Of a stretch of DNA of 58,469 bases, positions 14,414-24,362 are shown one piece after another (positions within the stretch are counted from its first letter, which is position 1; every line of letters begins with the position of its first letter). A program made the translations under genes and the position numbers. The notes below the pieces were generated by a model, which was given only the letters and a program-made list of their open reading frames with translations, was not told where the DNA came from and made no database searches. The stretch spans positions 1 to 58,469 of the forward strand of contig CAMDCA010000008.1 of NCBI GenBank assembly GCA_945889645.1. The letters run 5' to 3'. The stretch is from Rhizobium sp. Q54. GTDB lineage: Bacteria > Pseudomonadota > Alphaproteobacteria > UBA2966 > CAIVPW01.

Positions 14414-15025
14414 ATGCTGGTAATAATCGACAACTACGACAGCTTTACCTACAACCTGGTTCACTACCTCGGTGAGCTCGGCGCGGAGTCGCGCGTGCTG
14501 CGCAACGACGCGGCCACCGCCGAAGAGGTCTTGGCCCTCAACCCCAACGCCATCGTGTTATCCCCAGGCCCGTGCGATCCCGATCGCGCCGGAATCTGCA
14601 TCGACCTGGTGAAGAAGGCCACCGGCAAGGTCCCGGTCCTCGGTGTGTGCCTGGGCCACCAGACCATCGGCCAGGTGTTCGGCGGCCGCATCATCCGCGC
14701 CCCCATCGCCATGCACGGCAAGCTCAGCCGTATGCACCACCAGGGCAAAGGCCTGTTCGCCGGCCTGAAGCAGGACTTCGAGGCCACCCGCTACCACTCG
14801 CTCCTCGTCGAACGCGCCACGCTGCCCAAGGATCTCGAGATCACCGCCGAGACCAGCGACGGCCTGATCATGGGGCTGCAACACCGCGCCCACCCGATCC
14901 ACGGCGTGCAGTTCCACCCGGAAAGCATCGCCTCCGAGCAAGGCCACCTGCTGCTCGCCAACTTCCTGCGCCTCGCCGGCATGCAGGTCACCCGCGTGCC
15001 CGAGTCCGCTCCAAGAGCCGCATAG
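14414..15025 (+). CDS. trpG: Anthranilate synthase component II (glutamine amidotransferase)
   Basis: Supplies ammonia from glutamine to TrpE. The 203-residue protein starts MLVIIDNYDSFTYNL, which is canonical. The class I amidotransferase triad is C79 (GVCLGHQ), H168 and E170 (VQFHPES). Its stop codon abuts the GTG of trpD. In some bacteria the trpG product also serves aminodeoxychorismate synthase; no pabB is in this window, so a dual role cannot be judged. The 162 bases between copA and trpG must hold the trpGDC promoter, but I find no convincing boxes or tryptophan-rich leader peptide. Confidence 0.97.
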   Translation: MLVIIDNYDSFTYNLVHYLGELGAESRVLRNDAATAEEVLALNPNAIVLSPGPCDPDRAGICIDLVKKATGKVPVLGVCLGHQTIGQVFGGRIIRAPIAMHGKLSRMHHQGKGLFAGLKQDFEATRYHSLLVERATLPKDLEITAETSDGLIMGLQHRAHPIHGVQFHPESIASEQGHLLLANFLRLAGMQVTRVPESAPRAA

Positions 15026-16057
<1,032 letters not shown>

Positions 16058-16070
16058 CGCCAAGAAACCG

Positions 16071-16871
16071 ATGACGGAGAACGTCCTCACCCGCATCTGC
16101 GCCGACAAGCGCGAGCACATCCGCTTGCAGCGCAAGATCAAGCCGCCGTCCGCGATCGAGCGGGAGGCCAAAGCCGCCACGCCCGTGCGCGGCTTCGCCG
16201 CCTCGCTCGACAAGTCGATCGCCCGCACCGGCACCGGCCTGATCGCCGAAGTGAAGCGCGCCTCGCCGTCCAAGGGGGTGCTGCGCGGCGAGTTCGCCCC
16301 CGCTGACCTCGCCAAGGCCTACCAAGCCGGCGGCGCCGCATGCCTCTCCGTGCTGACCGACACGCCGTACTTCAAGGGTTCCGACGCCGACCTGGTCGCC
16401 GCTCGCAACGCGGTGATCCTGCCGGTGATCCGCAAAGACTTCATGCTCGACCCCTACCAGGTGATCGAGTCCCGCGCGCTGGGCGCCGACTGCATCCTGA
16501 TCATCATGGCCGCGCTCGACGACATGCAGGCTGCCGACATCGCGTCGGTCGCATCCGAGTGGAAGATGGACACCCTCGTTGAGGTCCACGACGAGCGTGA
16601 GCTGGAGCGCGCCGCCCAAATCGGCGGCACCCTGATCGGCATCAACAACCGCAACCTCGGCACCCTGGCGATCGACCTCGCCACCACCGAGCGCCTGGCG
16701 CCGCGCGCACCCAAGGGCGTGCCCCTGGTGTGCGAAAGCGGCATCGAGACCGCCGCCGACGTGCAGCGCATGCGCCGCTTCGGCGTGCACCGCTTCCTGG
16801 TCGGCTCCGCCCTCATGGTGCAGCCGGACGTCGCCCAGGCCGTACGCACACTTCTGGCCCCCGCTGCCTGA
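16071..16871 (+). CDS. trpC: Indole-3-glycerol-phosphate synthase
   Basis: Closes the indole ring in tryptophan synthesis. The 266-residue single-domain protein is not fused to TrpF. Motifs are AEVKRASPSKGVLR with the catalytic lysine, SVLTDTPYFKGS, VIRKDFMLDPYQV, GINNRNLGTLAIDL and VCESGIETAADVQRM. It starts 13 bases after trpD. Its stop codon TGA overlaps the ATG of a 14-codon reading frame that resembles the start of moaC. Confidence 0.97.
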   Translation: MTENVLTRICADKREHIRLQRKIKPPSAIEREAKAATPVRGFAASLDKSIARTGTGLIAEVKRASPSKGVLRGEFAPADLAKAYQAGGAACLSVLTDTPYFKGSDADLVAARNAVILPVIRKDFMLDPYQVIESRALGADCILIIMAALDDMQAADIASVASEWKMDTLVEVHDERELERAAQIGGTLIGINNRNLGTLAIDLATTERLAPRAPKGVPLVCESGIETAADVQRMRRFGVHRFLVGSALMVQPDVAQAVRTLLAPAA

Positions 16872-16915
16872 TGCGAAAGCTCACCCACCTCGACGATAAG
16901 GGCGTCGCGCCGTAG
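16871..16915 (+). pseudogene. 14-codon vestigial copy of the moaC 5' end
   Basis: The ATG at 16871 overlaps the trpC stop (TGATG) and opens a frame encoding [14 protein letters not shown] before TAG at 16913-16915. The real moaC, 17 bases further on, begins [14 protein letters not shown], so 9 of 14 residues match and the DNA is similar too. I read this as a tandem duplication of the moaC start whose first copy has acquired a stop. It might still act as a translated upstream frame that couples moaC to trpC. Confidence 0.6.
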
Positions 16916-16932
16916 GCGCGCGAAGGCAAGAT

Positions 16933-17409
16933 ATGGGACGGCTTACGCACCTGAACGACAAAGGCGAAGCCCACATGGTCGATGTGTCGGCCAAGGGCAT
17001 CACCGAGCGCATCGCTCGCGCCGGCGCCACCATCACCATGCTGCCGGAAACTCTGGCACTGATCCTGGAGGGCGGCGTCGCCAAGGGCGACGTGATCGCC
17101 ACCGCGCGCCTGGCCGGCATCATGGCCGCCAAGCGCACCCCCGACTTGATCCCGCTGTGCCATCCGCTGGCGCTGACCAAGGTGTCTGTCGAGCTGACGC
17201 CGGATCCGGCGCGCAACGCCATCGACATCGTCGCCACCTGCAAGGTGTCGGGCCAGACCGGCGTCGAGATGGAGGCGCTGACCGCCGCCTCCGTCGCCGC
17301 TCTCACCGTCTACGACATGTGCAAGGCCGTCGATCGCGGCATGACGATTTCGGGCATCCGCCTGCTGCACAAGTCCGGCGGCAAGTCGGGCGTGTGGGAC
17401 GCTCCCTAA
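16933..17409 (+). CDS. moaC: Cyclic pyranopterin monophosphate synthase
   Basis: Acts with MoaA to turn GTP into cyclic pyranopterin monophosphate, the first intermediate of molybdenum cofactor. The 158-residue length is normal. Conserved parts are [44 protein letters not shown] and [11 protein letters not shown], with D128 and K131 in the last motif. An AAGG precedes the ATG at 16933. The trpC-moaC-moeA-lexA order is typical of alphaproteobacteria. Confidence 0.96.
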   Translation: MGRLTHLNDKGEAHMVDVSAKGITERIARAGATITMLPETLALILEGGVAKGDVIATARLAGIMAAKRTPDLIPLCHPLALTKVSVELTPDPARNAIDIVATCKVSGQTGVEMEALTAASVAALTVYDMCKAVDRGMTISGIRLLHKSGGKSGVWDAP

Positions 17410-17413
17410 CCCC

Positions 17414-18625
17414 GTGATCCCGGTCCCAGACGCGGTCGCACGCATTCGCGCCGCCATGAGGCCCGTGGACTCCGAAGTCGTGCCGCTCGGCCAAGCGTTC
17501 GGCCGAGTCTTGTCCGCCGACGTCGCCGCCCGCGTCAGCCAGCCTCCCGTCGATGTCTCGGCCATGGATGGCTATGCCGTGCGCGGTGAGGACGTCGGCC
17601 GGGTACCCGCCACCTTGCACCGCATCGGCGAAGCGCCGGCTGGCGCCGCCTTCAACGGCGCCGTCGGACCGGGCGAGACCGTGCGCATCTTCACCGGCGG
17701 CCCCCTGCCCGCCGGCACCGACACCGTCGTGCTGCAGGAAAACGTCGACGCCGCCGGGCAACAAGTCACCGTGCGCGAGATCACCCGCCCCGGCCGCCAC
17801 GTCCGCGCCGCCGGCCTCGATTTCCAGGCCGGCCAGATCCTCCTGCATGCCGGCCAGCGCCTGTCGGCCCGCGACGTTGGCCTCGCCGCCGCGATGAACG
17901 CACCGTCGCTGCATGTGCGGCGGCGGCCGAAAGTCGCCATCGTCAGCACCGGCAGCGAGCTGGTGGCGGCCGGCGGTCCCGTCGGCCCCAGCCGCATCGT
18001 CGATGCCAACGGCCCGGCGATGGCCGCCGTCGTCGCCAGCTTCGGCGCCGAACCGATCAGCCTCGGCATCGCGCGCGACAAGATCGCTGAACTCGAGGAA
18101 GCCGCCGACGCCGCCCGCGGCGCCGACCTGTTCATCACCATCGGCGGTGCCTCGGTCGGCGAGCACGACCTGATCCAAAAGGCGCTGGCCCCGCGCGGCC
18201 TCGCCGTCGATTTCTGGAAAGTCGCCTTGCGCCCCGGCAAGCCGCTGATGTTCGGCCACCTCGGCGCCCTGCCGGTGCTCGGCTTGCCCGGCAATCCCGT
18301 GTCAGCGCTGGTGTGCGCCCTGCTGTTCGTCCGCACGGCGATCCGCGCCCTGCTCGGCCAGCGCGCCGACGACGGCACCGTCGCCGCCGTGCTCGGCCGC
18401 GATCTCGATGCCAACGACGGCCGCCAGGATTACCTGCGCAGCCGCCTGGAGCGCCGCGCCGACGGCACCCTCGTAGCGACGCCCTTCGAGCGGCAGGACT
18501 CCAGCATGCTGGCCGCCCTCGCGGCTTCCGGATGCCTCGTCGTGCGCACCCCGCAAGCACCCGCCGAAAAGGCTGGCGCGAGCGTCCTGGTGATCCCGTT
18601 CGACCTCGGTCCCGGCGCGTTCTGA
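17414..18625 (+). CDS. moeA: Molybdopterin molybdenumtransferase
   Basis: Inserts molybdate into adenylylated molybdopterin. It uses a GTG start 4 bases after the moaC stop and encodes 403 residues. Recognisable segments are PVDVSAMDGYAVRGED, RIFTGGPLPAGTDTVVLQE and VAIVSTGSELV, then TIGGASVGEHDL in the MoCF-binding domain and VLGLPGNPVSAL near the hinge. A C-terminal domain IV of about 70 residues follows. It is the last cofactor gene before lexA. Confidence 0.96.
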   Translation: MIPVPDAVARIRAAMRPVDSEVVPLGQAFGRVLSADVAARVSQPPVDVSAMDGYAVRGEDVGRVPATLHRIGEAPAGAAFNGAVGPGETVRIFTGGPLPAGTDTVVLQENVDAAGQQVTVREITRPGRHVRAAGLDFQAGQILLHAGQRLSARDVGLAAAMNAPSLHVRRRPKVAIVSTGSELVAAGGPVGPSRIVDANGPAMAAVVASFGAEPISLGIARDKIAELEEAADAARGADLFITIGGASVGEHDLIQKALAPRGLAVDFWKVALRPGKPLMFGHLGALPVLGLPGNPVSALVCALLFVRTAIRALLGQRADDGTVAAVLGRDLDANDGRQDYLRSRLERRADGTLVATPFERQDSSMLAALAASGCLVVRTPQAPAEKAGASVLVIPFDLGPGAF

Positions 18626-18664
18626 CGCTGCGTGTGACTGCGCCGCACAGCCGCGGGAAAATTG

Positions 18665-18693
18665 TTGACCCGTTTCAGGAACCAAACTAGAAC
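18665..18693 (+). promoter_or_regulatory. lexA promoter with alphaproteobacterial SOS box
   Basis: Bases 18679-18693 read GAAC-CAAACTA-GAAC, an exact match to the alphaproteobacterial LexA box (GTTC-N7-GTTC on the other strand). A TTGACC -35 (18665-18670) and a TAGAAC -10 (18688-18693) are 17 bases apart, so the box would cover the -10. This fits autorepression of lexA. Confidence 0.8.
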
Positions 18694-18772
18694 GTGTGGT
18701 GATGTTTAGCTTTTGTTCTACTGCTTGTTGGCCCGCGCCGGGCCGCGCAGTGGAACCAGCGGAGGCGCCGGC

Positions 18773-19471
18773 ATGTTGACCCGCAAGCAGCACGAACTGC
18801 TGGTTTTCATTAACGAGCGGCTATCCGCCACCGGGGTATCGCCGTCCTTCGACGAGATGAAGGAGGCACTCAAGCTGCGCTCCAAGTCCGGCATCCATCG
18901 CCTGGTCACCGCGCTCGAAGAACGCGGCTTCATCCGCCGCCTCGCGCACCGCGCCCGTGCCCTGGAAGTCCTCAAGCTGCCCGAGTCGTCCACGCCGAGC
19001 ACGGCGCCCGCCATTACCCGCGCCTCGGTTATCCGGCCCGACTTCGCCGGCCGCCGGCCCAGCCTGCCGCCGCCGTCGTCGTCCGAGACCCGCACCCTGC
19101 CCCTCTACGGCCGCATCGCCGCCGGCACGCCGATCGAGGCACTGCGCGACCAGTCGAGCTTCGTCGAGGTGCCCACGACCCTGCTGGAGGGCGGCGAACA
19201 CTACGCCCTCGAGGTGTCCGGCGATTCGATGGTCGATGCCGGCATCTTCGACGGCGACACCGTCATCATCCAACGCACCGACGCCGCCGATAACGGCACC
19301 ATCGTCGTAGCTCTTGTAGACAATGAAGAAGTTACCCTTAAGCGCCTGCGACGTAAGGGAAACTCTGTCGCGCTGGAATCCGCCAACGAAGCCTACGAAA
19401 CCCGCATCTTCGGCCCCGACCGGGTCCAGGTGCAGGGCAAGCTCGTCGGCCTCATGCGCAAGTACAACTAG
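18773..19471 (+). CDS. lexA: LexA repressor
   Basis: Represses SOS genes and cleaves itself when RecA filaments form. The start at 18773 ([17 protein letters not shown]) is the family start; the frame runs back to 18713 without similarity. The 232-residue protein has an N-terminal winged helix (1-65), a hinge longer than that of E. coli LexA, and a C-terminal S24 peptidase domain. The cleavage site is A117-G118 in GRIAAGTP, the nucleophile S152 in GDSMVDAG and the general base K190 in VTLKR. An SOS box lies about 80 bases upstream. It converges with comEC. Confidence 0.97.
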   Translation: MLTRKQHELLVFINERLSATGVSPSFDEMKEALKLRSKSGIHRLVTALEERGFIRRLAHRARALEVLKLPESSTPSTAPAITRASVIRPDFAGRRPSLPPPSSSETRTLPLYGRIAAGTPIEALRDQSSFVEVPTTLLEGGEHYALEVSGDSMVDAGIFDGDTVIIQRTDAADNGTIVVALVDNEEVTLKRLRRKGNSVALESANEAYETRIFGPDRVQVQGKLVGLMRKYN

Positions 19472-19483
19472 CCGTCCCGGGGC

Positions 19484-21742
19484 TCATTCCGGCAGCGGTC
19501 GCGGCAATACCCACGGCCGCCGTCCGCGCGTGTCGGCAACGCTCAACACGCGGATCGTGTCGCCGTCGAACCACAGGGCATGGGCGCCCTCGCGCCAGAC
19601 GTCCAATCGGTCGATGACGACACGCGCCGGGCACGGCACGAACACTGCCACTGCGGCGACAACCACGTCGGCGGCGCGGCAGTCCTCGGCCAACGCTTCC
19701 TCGTCCTCAACCAGCGCCACCACTATTTCGCCACTGCGGTACAGGCAACCGAGGCGATCGCACCGCAGCCGCTTGTCCGCGGTGGTCGCGCCGATGGCCG
19801 GCCAGCGTCCTGCCGCCTCGATGCCATCCCGGCGTAGCCACGTATCGACCGTGAAGTTGCTGCGCGCCGACGACGCCCACATGCCGCCGTCGGCAGCGCG
19901 GACCGCCATGTAGCTGGCGTCCTCGCTGACCAACACATCCGGCCGCGGTGCCAGCCACGCGGTGGCAAGGCCAAGCGCGACGAGCGGCACACCCGCCAGC
20001 CGCCACCGCGCTTGCCACAGGCACAGCCAGATGCCGCCGACCGTCACCGCGGCGAGCCCAGCGACGGTCATGGCCGGCATCGTCACCGCGGCGCCTGGCC
20101 AGGCAGCCACCGTGCTGCCGATCTGCAGCATCCAATCGACGCCCCACCCCATCGGCACCAGGCCGAAGCGCTCGAGCCCGAACGGCATCAGGACGAAGCT
20201 CATCACCGCCCACGGCATGATCCACAGGCCGGTGATCGGCACCGCCGCGAGGTTGGCCGCCAGCGAATAGGTCGAGAACCGATCGAAGTGGTAGAGCGCG
20301 AACGGCGCCGTCGCTATGCCCGCCACCAACGTCGATAGCCCGATGCCGAACACGTACAGCGCGCCCTTGCGCACCAGGCCGGCGCCGCGGCCCCAGCGCA
20401 CGAACGGTGCGCGCAAGAACTCGTACGCCGCGATCAGCGCCACCACCGCGGCGAACGACATCTGGAAGCTCGGCCCCAGCACGCTGTCCGGCGCCACCAG
20501 GATCACCGCAGCCGCCGCCCAGCCGACCACGCGCATGGAGAACGGCCGGCGGTCGAGCAGGATCGCCACCATGGCCAGCGCCAGCATCAGGAACGAGCGC
20601 TCCGTCGGCGCGCTCGCTCCCGCCAGCAGGAAGTAGCCGAACGATCCCACCAGGGCGACCACTGCCGCCCATTTCTTGATCGGAAACCGCAGCGCCACCG
20701 GCTCGATCAGCGCCAGTCCGGCGCGCGTCACGAAAAACAGGATGCCGGCGATCAACCCAAAGTGCAGGCCCGAGATCGAGATGATGTGGGCCAGGCCGGA
20801 ATCGCGCAGCGCATTCAACGTCGCCTCGTCGATGCCAGCGCGCTCGCCGGTGGTCAGCGCCGAGGCCACCGCGCCGACCTGCCCGTCGAGCACCGCATGG
20901 ATCCGCGCCGCCAGGCGATGGCGCAACGCCGCGACGGCCTCGCTGGCGCGCGGCGCTGCTTCTTCGAGGACGATGGCGGCGCTGACCGCATAGCCGACGC
21001 CGCCGATGCGATCGAACCAAGCGTCGCGGGCGAAATCGAATGCACCCGGCGCCGCCGGCGGCGACGGCGGCAACAGCACCGCGCGCAGCGACACCCGCTG
21101 GCTCGGCGAGAGCTCGCCAGCGCGCGCCCGCACGCTCACCCGCACCCGGGAGGGGGTTGCATCGGCGGCAAGATCCTCGATGACCGGATCGCCCAGCGTC
21201 AGGCGGCGGTCGTCCGGACGCTGCTCGACCAGGACGACCCGGCCGCTAACGGTGACCGGACCGATCTCGCGCTGTAGCACAGGTGCCGCGACCATCGCGG
21301 TGCGCAGCTGTGCGGCGGTGAACCCGAGGGCCACCGCGGCCAGCGCCAGTCCAAGAATGATTCCACCCGGCCGGGCCCGCAGCGCCAGCCCAATCGCAAA
21401 CGACAGCGCCAGCGCCGTCGGTCCCATCCACGGCGACGGCTCGACGCGCAAAAGAAAGTAAGCGACCGCCCCGGCGCCCAGGGCGACTGGCAACCACAGA
21501 GCCCACCGCTCGCGCTCGGCGCGGAACGTCTCTGCCGCCGCTCTCGCAACGCGAACGACCGGTGTCAGCCGGGATAGCACCGGCTGCGCGACCCCGTGAG
21601 GCCCGCGTTGGTCCAGGTCGATGGCACCCTCCCCGTCCGGCACCGATCCAAAGCTAGGGTAGCCGGGACTGGGCAAGTCAGCGAGCGGAAGGCCAGCGGC
21701 TCCCGCGACCCACGCCGTTGCCGGTGCGACAGAATGTCGCAC
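19484..21742 (-). CDS. comEC: ComEC/Rec2-family competence membrane protein
   Basis: Inner-membrane channel that imports single-stranded DNA in naturally competent bacteria; many non-competent species also carry it. The 752-residue product has an N-terminal DUF4131-like part and a multi-helix competence domain with GLAHIISISGLHFGLIAG and STYSLAANLAAVP. The C-terminal part (about 590-752) includes GVDWMLQIGS and a soluble tail without the metal-binding residues of the metallo-beta-lactamase domain found in some ComEC proteins. The frame begins with GTG at 21742. The first 55 residues are atypical, so the start may be further in, for example GTG at 21580. Confidence 0.92.
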   Translation of the reverse strand: MRHSVAPATAWVAGAAGLPLADLPSPGYPSFGSVPDGEGAIDLDQRGPHGVAQPVLSRLTPVVRVARAAAETFRAERERWALWLPVALGAGAVAYFLLRVEPSPWMGPTALALSFAIGLALRARPGGIILGLALAAVALGFTAAQLRTAMVAAPVLQREIGPVTVSGRVVLVEQRPDDRRLTLGDPVIEDLAADATPSRVRVSVRARAGELSPSQRVSLRAVLLPPSPPAAPGAFDFARDAWFDRIGGVGYAVSAAIVLEEAAPRASEAVAALRHRLAARIHAVLDGQVGAVASALTTGERAGIDEATLNALRDSGLAHIISISGLHFGLIAGILFFVTRAGLALIEPVALRFPIKKWAAVVALVGSFGYFLLAGASAPTERSFLMLALAMVAILLDRRPFSMRVVGWAAAAVILVAPDSVLGPSFQMSFAAVVALIAAYEFLRAPFVRWGRGAGLVRKGALYVFGIGLSTLVAGIATAPFALYHFDRFSTYSLAANLAAVPITGLWIMPWAVMSFVLMPFGLERFGLVPMGWGVDWMLQIGSTVAAWPGAAVTMPAMTVAGLAAVTVGGIWLCLWQARWRLAGVPLVALGLATAWLAPRPDVLVSEDASYMAVRAADGGMWASSARSNFTVDTWLRRDGIEAAGRWPAIGATTADKRLRCDRLGCLYRSGEIVVALVEDEEALAEDCRAADVVVAAVAVFVPCPARVVIDRLDVWREGAHALWFDGDTIRVLSVADTRGRRPWVLPRPLPE
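21726..21740. promoter_or_regulatory. Inverted repeat in the comEC / PQQ dehydrogenase divergent region
   Basis: GCGACA-GAA-TGTCGC is a perfect 6-bp dyad overlapping the first codons of the long comEC frame. A second dyad, GGTCGG-TTGTT-CCGACC, lies at 21789-21805 between it and the dehydrogenase start. Either could be an operator or a leader hairpin. I see no match to a known regulator. Confidence 0.3.
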
Positions 21743-21836
21743 TTTTCATGTTCTCTACAGGAGAATCGGTGTACCGTTGCGATGCAGCGGTCGGTTGTTC
21801 CGACCTGCTGTACACAACCAAAAGGGGAGGAGCGCC

Positions 21837-23744
21837 ATGAAGATCGCAAAGACGATTTCCGCACTCCTGCTGGCGATCGGAATCGCCGGTGGGCTAGCCG
21901 GAACAGCAGTCGCGAACGACGACGTGCTGAAATTATCTAAGGACCCGGCAAACGTCGTGATGCCCAGCATCACGTACAACGGTTGGAACTACAGCACGCT
22001 CGATCAAATCAACCTGGGCAACGTCAAGGGCCTTGCGGTGGCCTGGACGATGCAGATCGGTATCCTCGACTCTCATGAGGCGTCGCCGCTGGTTGTCGGT
22101 GACACCATGTACATCGTCTCGCCGAAGCCGAACTACGTGTACGCCCTCGACCTGACCAAGGACGGCGTCATGAAGTGGGAGTTTCGTCCCACCATGGACG
22201 TCGCGCTGGCGACCGCACAGGTGTGCTGCGGCGCGCAGACCCGCGGCCTGTATTACGCCGAGGGCAAGATCTTCTATGCGACCCTCGACGGCCAGCTGAT
22301 CGGCCTCGACGCCAAGTCCGGCGAGCAGCTGTGGCGCACAGTCGGTACCGACATCGCCCGCGGCGAAGGCATGTCGGGAAACGCGCTGGTGGTCCACAAC
22401 CTGTTCATCGGCGGGAACTCCGGCGGTGAACGCGGCGCGCGCGGCAAGATGCACGCCTACGACATCAACACCGGCAAGAACCAGTGGACGATGTACAGCA
22501 TGGGCCCGAACAACGAGACCGGCGTCGGCCCGAAGTTCAAGCCCATCTACCCGAACGACAAGGTCCCCAACCCTGGGCTCGACACTTGGTGGGGCGAATC
22601 GTGGAAGACGGGTGGCGGCACCTTGTGGGGCTACTTCACTTGGGACCCCGAGACCGACCTGATCCACTACTCCACCGGCAACTGCGAGCCGGAGAACCCC
22701 GACTATCGCCGCGAGTGGGGCAAGATCGACCTCGACGCCAACAATGGCGTCAAGAGCTACTCCAACAACTGGTGCGTGTCACAGATGGCGCGCAGCGCCA
22801 CGACCGGCGAATTGGTGTGGGCCTACCAGTTCACCCCGCAAGACACGTGGGACCTCGACCAGCCGCTGATCACGCCGCTCGTCGACCTGAATATCGGCGG
22901 CCAGATGCGCAAGACGGCGATCAAGTTCTCGCGCACGGGCTTCTTCTACGTGTGGGATCGCGCCACCGGGCAGATGCTCACCGAACCGTGGATGGCCGAG
23001 TACAACGACGTCTACACCGGCGTCGACATGACGACGGGCCGGCCCAAGTACAACCTGGACAAGATCCTGTTCACGAGCCCCGAAGACCGCAAGAAGTTGA
23101 CCAACGCGGACCCGGTTGCCGAACGCGCCGGCGCCAACAAGCCCGCCGACTACACCGGCACCGAAGTGTTCTGGTGCCCGGGAACTGCCGCCCGGAACTG
23201 GGAGAACGACGCGTGGTCACCGCGCACCGGCCTCCTGTACACGCACAGCGACACGACCTGCTCGTCCTACGTGCCGTTCATGGCCGAATACAAGCCCGGT
23301 CAAGGCTACACCACGACGCGGCAATCCAGCCTCAACAGCCCCTCGAAGGGCATGGACGGCAAGCCATTGGCCGCCAACATGCTGTCGCGCCTGCAGGCCA
23401 ACAATCCGGTCACGAGCAAGACCGTGTGGAGCAAGTGGTACAACGACGCGAACCGCACGCCGGTAATGGCGACCGCGACCGACCTGCTGTTCCACGGCGA
23501 CAACGCCACCGGCAACTTGGAGGCGCTGGATGCACGCGACGGCAAGGTGGTGTGGCAGTTCCGCACCGGTTCGATGTTCAACCAGTCGCCTATCACCTAC
23601 AGCCAGGGCGGCAAGCAGTACGTAGCCATCATCGCCAGCCACCGCCCAACCAACACGGCGGTTGCAGCCAACGCGGCGGCGGACGCAGCGACGCGTTACC
23701 GCCGCATCGGCACCACGATGTACGTCTTCAAGCTGCCCGGCTAA
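21837..23744 (+). CDS. PQQ-dependent alcohol dehydrogenase with lanthanide-type active site
   Basis: Periplasmic quinoprotein that oxidises an alcohol and passes electrons to a cytochrome c. The start at 21837 follows a strong AGGGGAGGA. The 635-residue precursor has a Sec signal peptide cleaved after AVA (residue 26). It shows the eight-bladed propeller repeats and the vicinal disulfide pair C130-C131 that covers PQQ. Metal-site residues align with methanol dehydrogenases: E198 (SGGERGARG), N282 (YSTGN) and catalytic D339 in TWDLDQP. D341, two residues on, is the extra aspartate found in lanthanide-dependent XoxF/ExaF enzymes and absent from calcium MxaF. There is no C-terminal cytochrome domain. 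No cytochrome or xoxJ-like gene is adjacent, so the substrate is open. Confidence 0.9.
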   Translation: MKIAKTISALLLAIGIAGGLAGTAVANDDVLKLSKDPANVVMPSITYNGWNYSTLDQINLGNVKGLAVAWTMQIGILDSHEASPLVVGDTMYIVSPKPNYVYALDLTKDGVMKWEFRPTMDVALATAQVCCGAQTRGLYYAEGKIFYATLDGQLIGLDAKSGEQLWRTVGTDIARGEGMSGNALVVHNLFIGGNSGGERGARGKMHAYDINTGKNQWTMYSMGPNNETGVGPKFKPIYPNDKVPNPGLDTWWGESWKTGGGTLWGYFTWDPETDLIHYSTGNCEPENPDYRREWGKIDLDANNGVKSYSNNWCVSQMARSATTGELVWAYQFTPQDTWDLDQPLITPLVDLNIGGQMRKTAIKFSRTGFFYVWDRATGQMLTEPWMAEYNDVYTGVDMTTGRPKYNLDKILFTSPEDRKKLTNADPVAERAGANKPADYTGTEVFWCPGTAARNWENDAWSPRTGLLYTHSDTTCSSYVPFMAEYKPGQGYTTTRQSSLNSPSKGMDGKPLAANMLSRLQANNPVTSKTVWSKWYNDANRTPVMATATDLLFHGDNATGNLEALDARDGKVVWQFRTGSMFNQSPITYSQGGKQYVAIIASHRPTNTAVAANAAADAATRYRRIGTTMYVFKLPG

Positions 23745-23767
23745 CCGGCGCAGTCTCTCGCAACGCG

Positions 23768-23798
23768 AAGGGGGGAAGACTTTGGTCTTCCCCCCTTT
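23768..23798. terminator. Strong intrinsic terminator, probably bidirectional
   Basis: A perfect 13-bp stem (AAGGGGGGAAGAC and its complement) with a four-base loop TTTG at 23781-23784 ends in TTT. It lies between the convergent PQQ dehydrogenase and glutathione peroxidase genes and would stop transcription of the former. It may serve the other strand as well. Confidence 0.85.
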
Positions 23799-23817
23799 CG
23801 TTCGTACGCGCCGAACG

Positions 23818-24360
23818 CTAGGCCGCGAGCGCCGCTTCCACCGCGGCAAGCAGCCGCGGATCGTCGGCCGTGACGCCGGGCTCGAAGCGCGCCGCGACGC
23901 GGCCGTCGCGGCCGATCAGGAACTTCTCGAAGTTCCACAGCACGTCGGTTTCGGCCGCGGGTCCGCGGCCATGCTTGGTCAGCTTTTCCTTGAGCCCCGA
24001 CTTGACTTCATGTTCGGGTTTCGCGGCGATCAGCGCGCTATAGAGCGGGTGGCGCTTTGGCCCGAGCACCGTGATCTTCTCGAACATCGGGAACTCGACG
24101 CCGTAGTTCGTCTCGCAGAACGTCGCGATCTCGGCCTCGGTGCCCGGCTCCTGGGCGCCGAAGTCGTTGGCCGGGAAGCCCAGCACCTCCAGCCCCGCCT
24201 GCCGCTTGCCGGCATAGAGGCGCTGCAGGCCCTCGTACTGCGGCGTCAGCCCGCACTGCGACGCGACGTTGACGACCAGCAGCACCTTGCCGCGGTATTC
24301 GCCGAGGGTGGTGGCCCGCCCGTCGATGCGGCGCAGCGGGATGCCGTACAGGTCTTCCAT
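23818..24360 (-). CDS. Glutathione peroxidase family protein
   Basis: Thiol peroxidase of the GPx family, reducing hydrogen peroxide or lipid hydroperoxides. The 180-residue protein uses a peroxidatic cysteine, C36 in NVASQCGLTPQY. The rest of the catalytic tetrad is Q70 in GFPANDFGAQEPG and W142-N143 in LWNFEKFLIG. It has no signal peptide, so it is probably cytoplasmic. As a Cys-type bacterial enzyme it may use thioredoxin rather than glutathione, but the sequence does not decide this. It starts 2 bases after the pirin gene and is co-transcribed with it. Confidence 0.93.
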   Translation of the reverse strand: MEDLYGIPLRRIDGRATTLGEYRGKVLLVVNVASQCGLTPQYEGLQRLYAGKRQAGLEVLGFPANDFGAQEPGTEAEIATFCETNYGVEFPMFEKITVLGPKRHPLYSALIAAKPEHEVKSGLKEKLTKHGRGPAAETDVLWNFEKFLIGRDGRVAARFEPGVTADDPRLLAAVEAALAA

Positions 24361-24362
24361 GC

